Below, piece by piece: positions 8,768 to 17,359 of a stretch of 64,000 nucleotides of DNA. Location: assembly GCF_001988955.1 (NCBI RefSeq), contig NZ_CP014263.1, positions 4,834,501 through 4,898,500 on the forward strand, given 5' to 3'. Numbering within the stretch: the first letter of the stretch is position 1; each line of letters starts with the position of its first letter. The notes under the pieces are model-generated. The model did not search any database, was not told the DNA's origin, and worked only from the letters and a program-made list of their open reading frames with translations. The DNA is from Spirosoma montaniterrae (GTDB lineage Bacteria; Bacteroidota; Bacteroidia; Cytophagales; Spirosomataceae). The translations under genes and the position numbers were made by a program.

Positions 8768-9898
8768 TTAAAAATTGATAGGTGTTCCGTCGGTTAACTC
8801 CTGATAACCCTGCGTCACTAACTGATCGCCAGCCTGTAGGCCCGTCGTAATCTCAATCTGTCCGCCGTAGCTTTGGCCGGTTGCTACCTTCCGGGCCTTC
8901 GCTACCTTCTTCCCGCCTTCTGTTACGGCCACATACACCAACTGCCCATTTTCTGTGTTCTGAATCAGGTTTTCGTTGATAACGATGGCATTCGATTTGT
9001 TCACGTCGTTGATCTTAACCTGCGCCAGCATATTCGGTTTCAGCGAATTATCGGCGGGTAGGGGAGCCTCGATGGTAAAGGTTCGGCTCATTGGATCGAC
9101 CGTCGTTGAAACGAACGAAATCTTGGAGTTCAGTTTCTTCTTTACGTCAGGAAACTCGATCATCACCGGGTCGCCTTTGCGAACGCTACCCGCATACGTA
9201 TCGGCTACTTTGGCAACCGCCTTCAACTGCGACAGGTTCACCACCTGAAACATGGGCATACCCGGAGCCGCCGACGACCCTACTTTGGCAAATACTTTAT
9301 CGACCACGCCAGAAATGGGAGCCGTTACGCTCGACTGACTCAGTTGCGAGTTCAGTGTTGCCAATCGGCGTTCCAGCGACTCTTTGTTGTTTTTGGCCTG
9401 TAAGTACTGAATCTCCGTACCAATCTGCTGTTTCCAGAGCGACGCCTGTTTTTCGTAAACCGTATTGGCCAGCGATAACTGCGTTTTAATCTCTTCCAGC
9501 GAGGTGCGCAGAATCTGATCGTCAATCCGGGCCATCACCTGTCCGGCCCGAACCGATGAGCCTTCGACCACATACACCGCCGTTACGGCCCCGCCCGACT
9601 TAGGCGACACCTGTACGTTGTTTTTGGCGTCGATAGTGCCTTGTAATTCTACAAAGTGCCGGAACGTAGTTGAAGCCACCGGGGCAACAACCACATCTTT
9701 CACCCGAACGGCCTCAGCCTTCTTCGGATCGAGTTTTGTTACCTCAGCTTCTAAGCCTTTGATTTTAGTCGTTAACTCGGCCTGCTGCGATTTCAGTTCG
9801 GCCAGTTCGTCTTTCTTACTTTGTAAATCGTTTTTCTTTTCTGCCGAGCAAGCCGTCAACAGGCTCGCGATCAGGGCAATAGCGTAATATGCTTTCAT
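8768..9898 (-). CDS. RND efflux periplasmic adaptor subunit, lipoprotein
   Basis: A membrane-fusion protein of about 376 residues. I chose the start MKAYYAIALIASLLTACSAE, which gives a good lipoprotein signal with lipobox LTAC; six residues of open frame lie upstream. A coiled-coil stretch follows (DELAELKSQQAELTTKIKGL). Then come the biotinyl-lipoyl half motifs (GSSVRAGQVMARID and VTAPISGVVDKVF), an alpha hairpin and the beta-barrel. It links the RND pump to the TolC channel. It sits between tolC and the pump in the operon. Confidence 0.92.
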   Translation of the reverse strand: MKAYYAIALIASLLTACSAEKKNDLQSKKDELAELKSQQAELTTKIKGLEAEVTKLDPKKAEAVRVKDVVVAPVASTTFRHFVELQGTIDAKNNVQVSPKSGGAVTAVYVVEGSSVRAGQVMARIDDQILRTSLEEIKTQLSLANTVYEKQASLWKQQIGTEIQYLQAKNNKESLERRLATLNSQLSQSSVTAPISGVVDKVFAKVGSSAAPGMPMFQVVNLSQLKAVAKVADTYAGSVRKGDPVMIEFPDVKKKLNSKISFVSTTVDPMSRTFTIEAPLPADNSLKPNMLAQVKINDVNKSNAIVINENLIQNTENGQLVYVAVTEGGKKVAKARKVATGQSYGGQIEITTGLQAGDQLVTQGYQELTDGTPINF

Positions 9899-9951
9899 TT
9901 CAGGTGGTTGAATCAATTAGGTTGTCATTATGTCTACTGGCGCAAAATCCA

Positions 9952-11361
9952 TCAATTGCCAGCATACAATTTTCCGTTTGCTTTGTCGAGATCGACTTTG
10001 GCGAGCATAAAGTCGAGCAGCGATGCGAAATAGTTGGTCTGCGCTTCACGCGATGACGTTTCGGCATTCAGCACTTCGATGTTCGACCCAACGCCTTCTT
10101 TGTACTTGATGCGCGTTACCCGCAGAATTTCCTGCGCCAGATCAAGGTTCCGTTTCTGAGTTCGCAACGTTTGCAGATTATTCTGAATCGCAACCTGCGC
10201 CTGCTTCACCTGCAAGTCGATGGACTTTTTCAGCAAATCGCCCCCAAGCTGGGCTTTCTGAAGGGCTATCTTTTTCTGCTGAGCAGCGTATCGTTTCTGA
10301 AAACCGTCGAAGACCGGAACCTGAAACTGTAAATTGAATGCTGCCGAGTTGAACCACTTAGTCGTGAAAAAATCACCCACATTGTTACGACCGTTGTTGT
10401 GCCCATACGTTGCCGACAACAAAGCTTTCGGAAAATACTGCTTGCCAATATTCTGGTAATCCAGATCAGCCAGTTCGATCTGACTTTGCAAGGCCGAGAA
10501 CTCTATTCGCTGGGCATAATCGGCGATGGGCGTGAAGGCCACCGACCGTTCCAGTTCATCCAGGTCTGCTTCCTTGATTTTGTCGGTCAGTACAATCTCG
10601 TCAGACTGGTTCAGGCCCATTTGAAATTTAAGCAGGCCATAGCTCAGCCCCACTAAATTCTGTACATTCTGCCGTTCGGCTTTCAGGTTATTCGATTGAA
10701 CCTCCAGCCGGTCAACGTCTATTTTCTCGACAAATCCCTGCCTGTTCATGGCCTGCGTTTCTTTCAGCAGCGTATCGAGCCGACCGATGTTATAATCGAG
10801 CAGCTTGATGCGTTCTTCGCTGACCAACACGTTGTAATAGGCTTTCGTTACCTGCTCGGCCACGTTGATTTTAGACGCCGTAATGTTTTTCTGGCTCAGT
10901 TCGCGCAGGGTAGAAGCGGCTTTCAAACCCACTTTATACGAAGCGTCGTAGAGAAGCTGGTTCACGGTGGCCTGAACGTTGCCCTGGAAATTCACGCCAA
11001 ACGGAATCGCCTGCACGGCTCCGCTTTCGGGCTGTGTGCCGCTCGCTGCCGTACCCGACCCTGGACCGCCAAGGCCACCGGCAGGTAAAATAAACCGCTG
11101 GATGATGGCATTGTAGGTAAGCTGGCTTCCAATGTTCACCTGTGGCAATGCAACCGATTTTACTTCCTTAATACGGGCATCGGCACTCACCGCATCTAAG
11201 CGGGACGACTGCACGTTTATGTTTTCGCGGGTGGCAAACTGCACAGCCTCTTCAAGGCTGAAGCTTTGTCGGTTGGATGTTTGAGCCAGTAGCGGCTCCA
11301 GACTACTCAGTAGCGTGAGTAGGCAGACCAACACTATCTGGCTGGTATTCTTTACTCTCAT
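9952..11361 (-). CDS. TolC family outer membrane efflux protein
   Basis: A protein of about 469 residues with signal peptide MRVKNTSQIVLVCLLTLLSS ending near LLAQTSN. It contains two OEP repeats with long heptad-patterned helices. I chose the ATG at 11361 because the signal peptide begins there; the frame is open to 11427. This start places the first 59 nt inside the 3' end of the TetR gene, in another frame, which suggests translational coupling. It forms the outer-membrane exit duct of the RND system. Confidence 0.92.
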   Translation of the reverse strand: MRVKNTSQIVLVCLLTLLSSLEPLLAQTSNRQSFSLEEAVQFATRENINVQSSRLDAVSADARIKEVKSVALPQVNIGSQLTYNAIIQRFILPAGGLGGPGSGTAASGTQPESGAVQAIPFGVNFQGNVQATVNQLLYDASYKVGLKAASTLRELSQKNITASKINVAEQVTKAYYNVLVSEERIKLLDYNIGRLDTLLKETQAMNRQGFVEKIDVDRLEVQSNNLKAERQNVQNLVGLSYGLLKFQMGLNQSDEIVLTDKIKEADLDELERSVAFTPIADYAQRIEFSALQSQIELADLDYQNIGKQYFPKALLSATYGHNNGRNNVGDFFTTKWFNSAAFNLQFQVPVFDGFQKRYAAQQKKIALQKAQLGGDLLKKSIDLQVKQAQVAIQNNLQTLRTQKRNLDLAQEILRVTRIKYKEGVGSNIEVLNAETSSREAQTNYFASLLDFMLAKVDLDKANGKLYAGN

Positions 11362-11962
11362 GATTACGTGTATTAACAAGTTGATTGTAGAATCGAAAAC
11401 CTTCTTCCGTGAGCATACCCCGCACAAAATGATGGATCAGTTCGTGCTGAATATCGAACATGGTATACTGGGTCGCTGGGAAGAAATCGTTGTTAAACGC
11501 CAGTTCAATCTGCTCGACCCGCATTCGGGCCAATATGGTGGCGTTAATGTCTTTTCGGTACCAGCCCTGCGAAATGCCTCTTTGTATATTTTCAAGAATG
11601 GATTTCATTATATGCTGGTCCATATGCTGCCTGAATAAGGCAAACGCCTGCGGATAATGCCGCTTGATGTCGATCAACAAATTAGGGCTAACCTGTTGCT
11701 GTTTCTTACGCATCATATCCAGAACCAGCAGTAGTTCTTCGATTGGATTATGCGCTTCGTTAGCCATACAGTCCATTTCCAGGTGATCCTCGTTGATTCG
11801 CTCCTGGAGCACCTGGTATAAAATGTCTTCTTTATCAGTGAAATGCTGATAGATGGTTTTCTTGGAAATGCCGAGTTGACGGGCAATGTCTTCCATTGTT
11901 ACCGACCGTACACCGTACTTCCAGAATTGCCGTTCAGCCTCCGATAAAATTCGTTCCTTCAT
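11303..11962 (-). CDS. TetR/AcrR family transcriptional regulator
   Basis: A 219-residue repressor with an N-terminal TetR helix-turn-helix (residues about 5-50, YGVRSVTMEDIARQLGISKK and TIYQHFTDKEDIL) and an all-alpha ligand domain. It is the first gene of the efflux operon, so it probably controls its own operon through a site in 11963-12060. I see no clear operator palindrome there. The C-terminal tail (from about residue 200) overlaps the tolC signal peptide region and may be dispensable. Confidence 0.9.
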   Translation of the reverse strand: MKERILSEAERQFWKYGVRSVTMEDIARQLGISKKTIYQHFTDKEDILYQVLQERINEDHLEMDCMANEAHNPIEELLLVLDMMRKKQQQVSPNLLIDIKRHYPQAFALFRQHMDQHIMKSILENIQRGISQGWYRKDINATILARMRVEQIELAFNNDFFPATQYTMFDIQHELIHHFVRGMLTEEGFRFYNQLVNTRNHESKEYQPDSVGLPTHATE

Positions 11963-12075
11963 TCCTAAGGTTTGTACTTTTATAAGTTAAACTCAGGAAA
12001 CTTCGCAAAGGTTCGCAGTTTCCTTAAGTATTTTCTAATATTTATGATGAACGGTTGAGATATTGGTGCGAACCC

Positions 12076-12117
12076 GCCAAAACGCCCGACGAAACGGTTT
12101 TCATCGGGCGTTTTGGC
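12076..12117 (-). terminator. Strong hairpin terminator downstream of the GH140 gene
   Basis: A perfect 14-bp stem (GCCAAAACGCCCGA at 12076-12089 and its complement at 12104-12117) with a 14-nt loop. On the minus strand it lies about 30 bp past the stop codon of the GH140-like gene and before the TetR promoter region. The A-rich and T-rich stem parts make it plausible in both directions. Confidence 0.6.
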
Positions 12118-12147
12118 TTACTTTATGTACTCAGCGTTCACTGTTTT

Positions 12148-13518
12148 CTATACGCCATCCAGCACCAGCACCCAATCCTGACCGTAGCCGCTGCTGGGGG
12201 GCGTAAATTTCTGCTGCCCCTGATTCGGCACGGTGCCATTATCTTTCATTTCCCCAGTGCGTGGGTTCATCCAGGTTGTCTTGACCGACTTACCCGTAAT
12301 ATTACCCATGTTCACTGTGAAGGGCTTACCCGTAGCAGCATAGATAAATGCATAATTTTTGCCCCGTGTAGCCTGAATGCGTTCTGCCGGGCCGAGGTTA
12401 TTTTCTACAATGAGCGACTGGTCGGGAACGCGTTCCAGCATCGGGCGCGACTCCATCAACTGCCGAACGTATTTCATCTGATTGGCGGCTGGCAATTCCA
12501 TCGCTTCGGGCCAGTATACGTGCGGACCGTTGACTGCCGGGCGGCTGGCACTGTACATCTGCCAGATGTCGTGACAACCATAGGTATGACCAAACGCGCC
12601 AGCAAACAGGTTTAAATAAGCTGCCTTACGGACATCGAGTGTATTGGAGGTGCCAAGCTCTTTGGCATTGAAACAAACCGGGTGATCTTCGTAGATCGGT
12701 TCGGCGTCCATTGTTGGTTTGGTAGGTGTACGGTTGTAGCTCGTGGTGATGTGGTCATACACGGGCGTATCGCGACAGTGGCCGTTCTGGTGCATGTTGA
12801 AATCGAACCAGCTATCGGCCTGAAACCACTTCGATGCGCCCCCATCCTGAACAGAATTTGGTTGTGGGTGAAAAGTCATCAGTGCTTTGTCGGCCCCGCC
12901 AACGCCTTCCTGAATGCCCTCGGCCATTGCCCGCCAAGTGGCTGCATCCAGCGAACCATCGCGGGGGTTGCGGTCGCCCCCCAGAATCCAGATAATATTT
13001 TTGCGCGATTTGTAGCGGTCGCCCAGCCAGCGGCCATAGGTGCGGGCATTTTGCGGATTGAAGATTTCCGGCCCTTTTCCCCACCGGTCTTTAAAAACCT
13101 TATCGGCCCAGGTTGGTAAAAATCCAATGACCAAGCCTACTTCAGCCGCTTTGTCAACAATGTAATCGACGTGTTTAAAATAGGCTTCGTTCGGCTTTGT
13201 TGGGTCGTCGTTTTGCAGAGGCACGTCGCCGTAAGGGTTTGGTTCTTTCAGCCCATCGAATTCGGCCAGTGCAACGGCCTGAATTACTGAGAAACCCTGT
13301 TCGGCCCGGCGTTTTAAGAATCGGTCGGCTTCTTCGCGATTCAGGCGATGAAACAATTCCCAGGCCGTATCGCCCATATAGAAAAACGGCGTTCCGTCGG
13401 CCTGAATAATATACCGCCTGTTTTCTGAAACGTTTAGCGGGCCGTTCGCGAATGGTTTTTGCGCTATTGCCAATGCCGAAACGGCCAGCAACGCACTGAG
13501 GAAGAGTGCTTTTTTCAT
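12148..13518 (-). CDS. DUF4038/GH140-like glycoside hydrolase with collagen-binding-like C-terminal domain
   Basis: A secreted protein of about 456 residues. It starts MKKALFLSALLAVSALAIAQ, a signal peptide; five more residues are open upstream. The catalytic part begins ENRRYIIQADGTPFFYMGDT, and WELFHRLNREEADRF, KNIIWILGGDRN and MTFHPQPN fit the DUF4038 group that includes GH140 apiosidases. The C-terminal part, RGKNYAFIYAATGKPF to QDWVLVLDG, resembles the 'collagen-binding' domain often fused to DUF4038. Apiosidases release apiose from rhamnogalacturonan II, but many DUF4038 proteins are untested. It stands alone, not in a visible polysaccharide utilisation locus. Confidence 0.82.
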   Translation of the reverse strand: MKKALFLSALLAVSALAIAQKPFANGPLNVSENRRYIIQADGTPFFYMGDTAWELFHRLNREEADRFLKRRAEQGFSVIQAVALAEFDGLKEPNPYGDVPLQNDDPTKPNEAYFKHVDYIVDKAAEVGLVIGFLPTWADKVFKDRWGKGPEIFNPQNARTYGRWLGDRYKSRKNIIWILGGDRNPRDGSLDAATWRAMAEGIQEGVGGADKALMTFHPQPNSVQDGGASKWFQADSWFDFNMHQNGHCRDTPVYDHITTSYNRTPTKPTMDAEPIYEDHPVCFNAKELGTSNTLDVRKAAYLNLFAGAFGHTYGCHDIWQMYSASRPAVNGPHVYWPEAMELPAANQMKYVRQLMESRPMLERVPDQSLIVENNLGPAERIQATRGKNYAFIYAATGKPFTVNMGNITGKSVKTTWMNPRTGEMKDNGTVPNQGQQKFTPPSSGYGQDWVLVLDGV

Positions 13519-13572
13519 ACCGTGAAGAAGCACGGTTGACGCGAATTCTAATTAGCAAAGACAATATGGTCA

Positions 13573-13680
13573 ATGTGTTGTGACACAGAGACTCACTGAG
13601 AAGAATGAGATTCACTTAGGTTCTGTTTAACGCTGCCTTTGCTCTGTGAATCTCATTTTCCCTCCGCGAATCTCTGTGTA
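13573..13680. repeat. Inverted-repeat element, ACACAGAGA type
   Basis: Imperfect arms of about 33 bp at 13573-13605 and 13647-13680 begin with ACACAGAGA and end inward with AATGAGATTCAC. The loop holds a GTTTAACGCTGC stretch like the AAACGCAG elements. It fills most of the gap between recF (stop at 13692) and the GH140-like gene (start at 13518). Confidence 0.75.
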
Positions 13681-13691
13681 ATAACTCCAAC

Positions 13692-14789
13692 TCAACTGCC
13701 AATCTCAAAAAAACGTACCTCGGCCCGCACCTGACGTAGCAGTTCGCGGGTGCGTTCGGGACGGGCATCAGTAACGAAAATCTGGCCGAATGCGCCCGCA
13801 TCCATGCGCTGAATCAGCTTGCCAATCCGATGGTCGTCTAACTTGTCGAAGATGTCGTCTAAAAGTAAAATAGGCTTAACGGTTTTAGTTGCTTCGAGTT
13901 GGTCGAATTGGGCGAGTTTCAGGGCAATTACAAACGTTTTCTGCTGTCCCTGCGACCCGAATTTTTTAAGCGGCACCGGGTCGTTTCTGCCAATCAAAAA
14001 ACTATAGTCGTCTTTGTGTACGCCCATTGTGGTGCGTTGCAGCACCGTATCCCGCCGACGAAAGTGCCGAAACTCGGCGGCAAAATCGGGGTTGCTCACC
14101 TCCGATTCGTAAACAATGTTCACGGCTTCGCGCTCGTCGCTCAGGTAGGCGTAATGTGACTGAAAATCAGGCAAAAACTCGATTATGAATTGCTGTCTCC
14201 GGTCGTGAATCCGCTGTCCGATTTCCAGTAGCGGCTCGTCGTAGGTATCTAATAAATCGTTATCGACCTGATTTCGCTCGGCAAATAGTTTCAGCAGACT
14301 GTTACGCTGTTTCAGCACCTGCTGATACGCTAAATAATCGCGCAGATAAGCACTGTCGAGTTGGGAGAGAACACCATCGAAAAAGTGACGCCGGTCTTCC
14401 GAATGATCGCGCACGAGGTCGGTATCATTGGGTGCCATCAACACTACCGGAAATCGTCCAATGTGTTCACTGACGCGTTCATAAGGTTTTTTATCGGCCA
14501 TAAGTACCTTACGCTGACCGCGTTGCAGGCTAATCGTAATCTGCGTATGATGGTGTTCCGACTCCTCGAAGATACCGTCAATAATAAAATAATCGGCTTC
14601 ATGCTGAATAGTAAGAGCGTCCTGATTCTGAAAGGCACTTTTGCTGAGCGATAGAAAATAAACGGCGTCTAAGAGGTTGGTTTTGCCGCTGCCGTTTGGG
14701 CCAACAATTACGTTCACCTGCCTCCCGAACGCATAGCGTGCGTCTTCGTAGTTTTTAAAATTAGTCAGGCTCAGCTTTTCGAGATGCAT
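13692..14789 (-). CDS. recF: DNA replication and repair protein RecF
   Basis: A protein of about 365 residues starting MHLEKLSLTNFKNYEDARYA; the 27 open residues upstream are not family-like. Walker A is VGPNGSGKTNLLDAVYFL. The RecF signature SKSAFQ follows, and the Walker B and signature region are near KPILLLDDIFDKLDDHR and FGSQGQQKTFVIALKLAQ. RecF binds single-strand/double-strand junctions at gaps and, with RecO and RecR, loads RecA. It is not next to dnaA or dnaN here, which is usual in Bacteroidota. Confidence 0.95.
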   Translation of the reverse strand: MHLEKLSLTNFKNYEDARYAFGRQVNVIVGPNGSGKTNLLDAVYFLSLSKSAFQNQDALTIQHEADYFIIDGIFEESEHHHTQITISLQRGQRKVLMADKKPYERVSEHIGRFPVVLMAPNDTDLVRDHSEDRRHFFDGVLSQLDSAYLRDYLAYQQVLKQRNSLLKLFAERNQVDNDLLDTYDEPLLEIGQRIHDRRQQFIIEFLPDFQSHYAYLSDEREAVNIVYESEVSNPDFAAEFRHFRRRDTVLQRTTMGVHKDDYSFLIGRNDPVPLKKFGSQGQQKTFVIALKLAQFDQLEATKTVKPILLLDDIFDKLDDHRIGKLIQRMDAGAFGQIFVTDARPERTRELLRQVRAEVRFFEIGS

Positions 14790-14945
14790 AGCTATTGAAT
14801 ACCGGCAGAATGCGTAATTTCGCAGCAGCTTTGGTTTATGACAGGGTATAAGCCAGTCATTCCGCAACAAAGATATAGCCGGTTTGTTAGGTTAACGGTA
14901 ATGCGGTAGCCCGACCGAAGTACGGACTCAATAGAATACATCCTC

Positions 14946-16007
14946 ATGGCAAGCGTCAAAGAGAAAAGCCCGGCCTCTGCGCCGGTAAAACAAAACGGCA
15001 AAGCTCCGGCTCCGGCTCAAACCCAGCACCCTAAAGAGCGGTACATGTATTGGTACGAGTCGATGCAGTTGCAACGCAAGTTTGAAGAAAAAGCGGGGCA
15101 GCTCTACGGTCAACAAAAAATCCGGGGCTTCTGCCACCTTTATATCGGGCAGGAAGCCGGTTCGTCGGGTTCTTACTCGGCCCTGACCAAAGACGACAAG
15201 TGGATTACGGCCTACCGCGATCACGGCATTCCGCTTGCCCTCGGTTCTGACCCGAAAGCGGTAATGGCCGAATTATTCGCCAAGCAAACCGGCTCGTCGA
15301 AAGGCAAAGGCGGGTCGATGCACATTTTCGACAAGTCAGTCAATTTTGTGGGTGGGCATGGTATTGTGGGTGCGCAGATTCCGATGGGGGCAGGCATTGC
15401 CTTCGCCGAAAAATACAACAAGACCCAGAATCTCTGCATCTGTTTCTTTGGCGATGGAGCCGTTCGGCAGGGTGCGCTGCACGAAGCCTTCAACATGGCG
15501 ATGCTCTGGAAACTGCCCGTCATCTTCGTGGTTGAGAACAATGGCTACGCCATGGGAACATCAGTAGCCCGCACCTCCAACGTAACCGAATTGTACACCA
15601 TCGGCGAAGCCTACGACATGCCTTCGGAGCCGGTCGATGCCATGGATGTAGAAGCCGTTCACGAAGCCGTTAGCCGCGCTGCCGAACGCGCCCGCGCTGG
15701 CGAAGGCCCAACATACCTTGAGTTTCGCACCTACCGCTACCGGGGCCACTCGATGTCGGACCCGCAGAAGTATCGTTCCAAAGAAGAAGTGGAGCAATAC
15801 AAACAACGCGACCCTATCGAGATGGTTAAGTCCCGGATTCTGGAGCGCGGTATTGCCACCGAAGAAGAGCTAACAGCCATCGATCAGAAAATTAAAGGCA
15901 TCGTTGATGAGTCGGTGAAATTCGCCGAAGAATCGCCGTACCCACCTGCCGAAGAAGCGTACAAAGATGTGTATGTACAGCAGGATTATCCGTTTCTGAA
16001 AGAATAG
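14946..16007 (+). CDS. pdhA: Pyruvate dehydrogenase E1 component, alpha subunit
   Basis: A 353-residue thiamine diphosphate enzyme subunit. After a low-complexity Ala/Pro/Lys head of about 28 residues, the domain begins YWYESMQLQRKFEEKAGQLY. The ThDP motif is FFGDGAVRQGALHEAFNMAM with ENNGYAMGTS, and the phosphorylation-loop-like region YRGHSMSDPQKYRSKEE is present. It decarboxylates pyruvate with an E1 beta partner, which is not adjacent; the next gene is an ECF sigma factor. The head could be a flexible linker. The gene ends at a clear terminator. Confidence 0.93.
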   Translation: MASVKEKSPASAPVKQNGKAPAPAQTQHPKERYMYWYESMQLQRKFEEKAGQLYGQQKIRGFCHLYIGQEAGSSGSYSALTKDDKWITAYRDHGIPLALGSDPKAVMAELFAKQTGSSKGKGGSMHIFDKSVNFVGGHGIVGAQIPMGAGIAFAEKYNKTQNLCICFFGDGAVRQGALHEAFNMAMLWKLPVIFVVENNGYAMGTSVARTSNVTELYTIGEAYDMPSEPVDAMDVEAVHEAVSRAAERARAGEGPTYLEFRTYRYRGHSMSDPQKYRSKEEVEQYKQRDPIEMVKSRILERGIATEEELTAIDQKIKGIVDESVKFAEESPYPPAEEAYKDVYVQQDYPFLKE

Positions 16008-16056
16008 TGGTGGTGTGTGAGAGGTAATACCCTCCAAAATATCGGTAAGTCGCACA

Positions 16057-16090
16057 GTATAAAGCCTGGCCCAATGGTCAGGCTTTATAC
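16057..16090 (+). terminator. Terminator after pdhA
   Basis: A perfect 12-bp stem (GTATAAAGCCTG at 16057-16068 and its complement at 16079-16090) with a 10-nt loop, followed by ATTTTACG. It lies about 50 bp after the pdhA stop and before the sigma factor cassette. Confidence 0.7.
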
Positions 16091-16157
16091 ATTTTACGTG
16101 CTTTTCCAACCTTTTGCCTGTTTGTTTACCCTTTAGCACGAAGCAACTGAAAACTGC

Positions 16158-16718
16158 ATGTTTCGCTTGGCAAACACGCCCGACATACCCGAATCGGAAC
16201 GCCGGACCGCCGAACTGGTCGAACGCTGTCGTCAGCACGACCGCACGGCGCAGCGGCTGTTGTTCGAGCAGTATAAGCGGGCCATGTTTTCGACCGCGTA
16301 TCGCATCACCAATAATTACGACGATGCCAATGATGCTTTGCAGGACGCATTTGTAGACGTATTCCGAAACCTCGATCAGTTCGCGTTTCGGTCAACGCTG
16401 GGAGCCTGGATTAAAACGATTGTGGTGCGGCAGGCTATTCGGAAGCATCGGCTGGAAAGTCGCTTCGAAACCATCGATGAAGCAATACATGATCAGCCCG
16501 CGCCCCTGCCCGATACAGTAACCGGAGCCGAGTTAGACGCTGTTATCCGAACCCTGCCCGATGGTGCGCGAACGGCGTTTCTGCTGGCCGAAGTAGAGGG
16601 CTACAGCCACAAAGAGATTGCTGAGATGCTCGGTATCGCGGAAGGTACGTCGAAGTCGCAGGTGAGTTATGCGAAGAAATTAATCAGAACCAGGATTGGT
16701 GGGGATTTACGGGATTAA
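16158..16718 (+). CDS. ECF-type RNA polymerase sigma factor (sigma-70 family)
   Basis: A 186-residue ECF sigma factor. Region 2 includes FEQYKRAMFSTAYRITNNYD and DANDALQDAFVDVFRN; region 4 includes RTAFLLAEVEGYSHKEIAEM and a helix-turn-helix ending TSKSQVSYAKKLIR. It starts a compact cassette: 14 bp to the membrane anti-sigma-like gene, which overlaps the DUF4097-like gene by 4 bp, followed by a barrel-like protein. Such sigma factors usually respond to envelope signals relayed by the downstream membrane protein. Confidence 0.92.
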   Translation: MFRLANTPDIPESERRTAELVERCRQHDRTAQRLLFEQYKRAMFSTAYRITNNYDDANDALQDAFVDVFRNLDQFAFRSTLGAWIKTIVVRQAIRKHRLESRFETIDEAIHDQPAPLPDTVTGAELDAVIRTLPDGARTAFLLAEVEGYSHKEIAEMLGIAEGTSKSQVSYAKKLIRTRIGGDLRD

Positions 16719-16732
16719 ACAGAATTTTTGAG

Positions 16733-17359
16733 ATGAGCTACCCTCAACTGCCTGAATATGAACCACACCCGGACCTCTGGCACCGGATCGAAGCCGACCT
16801 CGACACCGACGAACGGCTGGCGCGTGCGGTGGGCGATTTGCCCCTGTTTGCGCCACAAGCCGATTTGTGGGAACGTATTGACGCCGAACTGAACAATGAA
16901 GCCGGGCGGGTGGTGGTGCATCCGGCCACGGAGGCCAAACGATGGCCGTTGTTTAGGAACGTGCAGCCTCTTTGGGCAGGAATGGCGGCAGCGGCCTGCG
17001 TGGTGCTGGTGGGTATCTGGCTGTTCTGGCGACCCACAAATTCGGCCAATGAGCGCATCGAATACGCCGTTGAAACCAGCACCAACTGGTCGGGTGCGTC
17101 GGCAGAGACCGCCACCGATGCCGACCGCCGGGCCGAAGAATTCATCACGCAGCAGTGCGCCGAACAGGCGTTGGTCTGCAATCGGCCCGAAGTGCATGAA
17201 TTGCGGGTGCAATTAGATGAACTGAAAACAGAAGCGCAGCGACTCGACAACGAACGGCAAATTTTTGGTGACGACCCCGCGTTGGTGCGGGCGCAGGTGA
17301 AACTCGAAAACCAACGCGCCGAAGTGACCAAAGAACTCATAACACGCCTACGCTCATGA
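16733..17359 (+). CDS. Putative membrane anti-sigma factor
   Basis: A 208-residue protein with a cytoplasmic N-terminus that holds two similar modules (HPDLWHRIEADLDTDERL, then QADLWERIDAELNNE). One membrane helix follows (about residues 80-101), then a periplasmic part with two cysteines (CAEQALVC) and a C-terminal heptad-like helix (RVQLDELKTEAQRLDNERQ). The N-terminal part has no cysteine, so it is not a zinc-binding anti-sigma of the ChrR/RsrA type. The call rests on position after the sigma gene and on topology. A partial paralogue lies at 63455-64000. Confidence 0.65.
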   Translation: MSYPQLPEYEPHPDLWHRIEADLDTDERLARAVGDLPLFAPQADLWERIDAELNNEAGRVVVHPATEAKRWPLFRNVQPLWAGMAAAACVVLVGIWLFWRPTNSANERIEYAVETSTNWSGASAETATDADRRAEEFITQQCAEQALVCNRPEVHELRVQLDELKTEAQRLDNERQIFGDDPALVRAQVKLENQRAEVTKELITRLRS

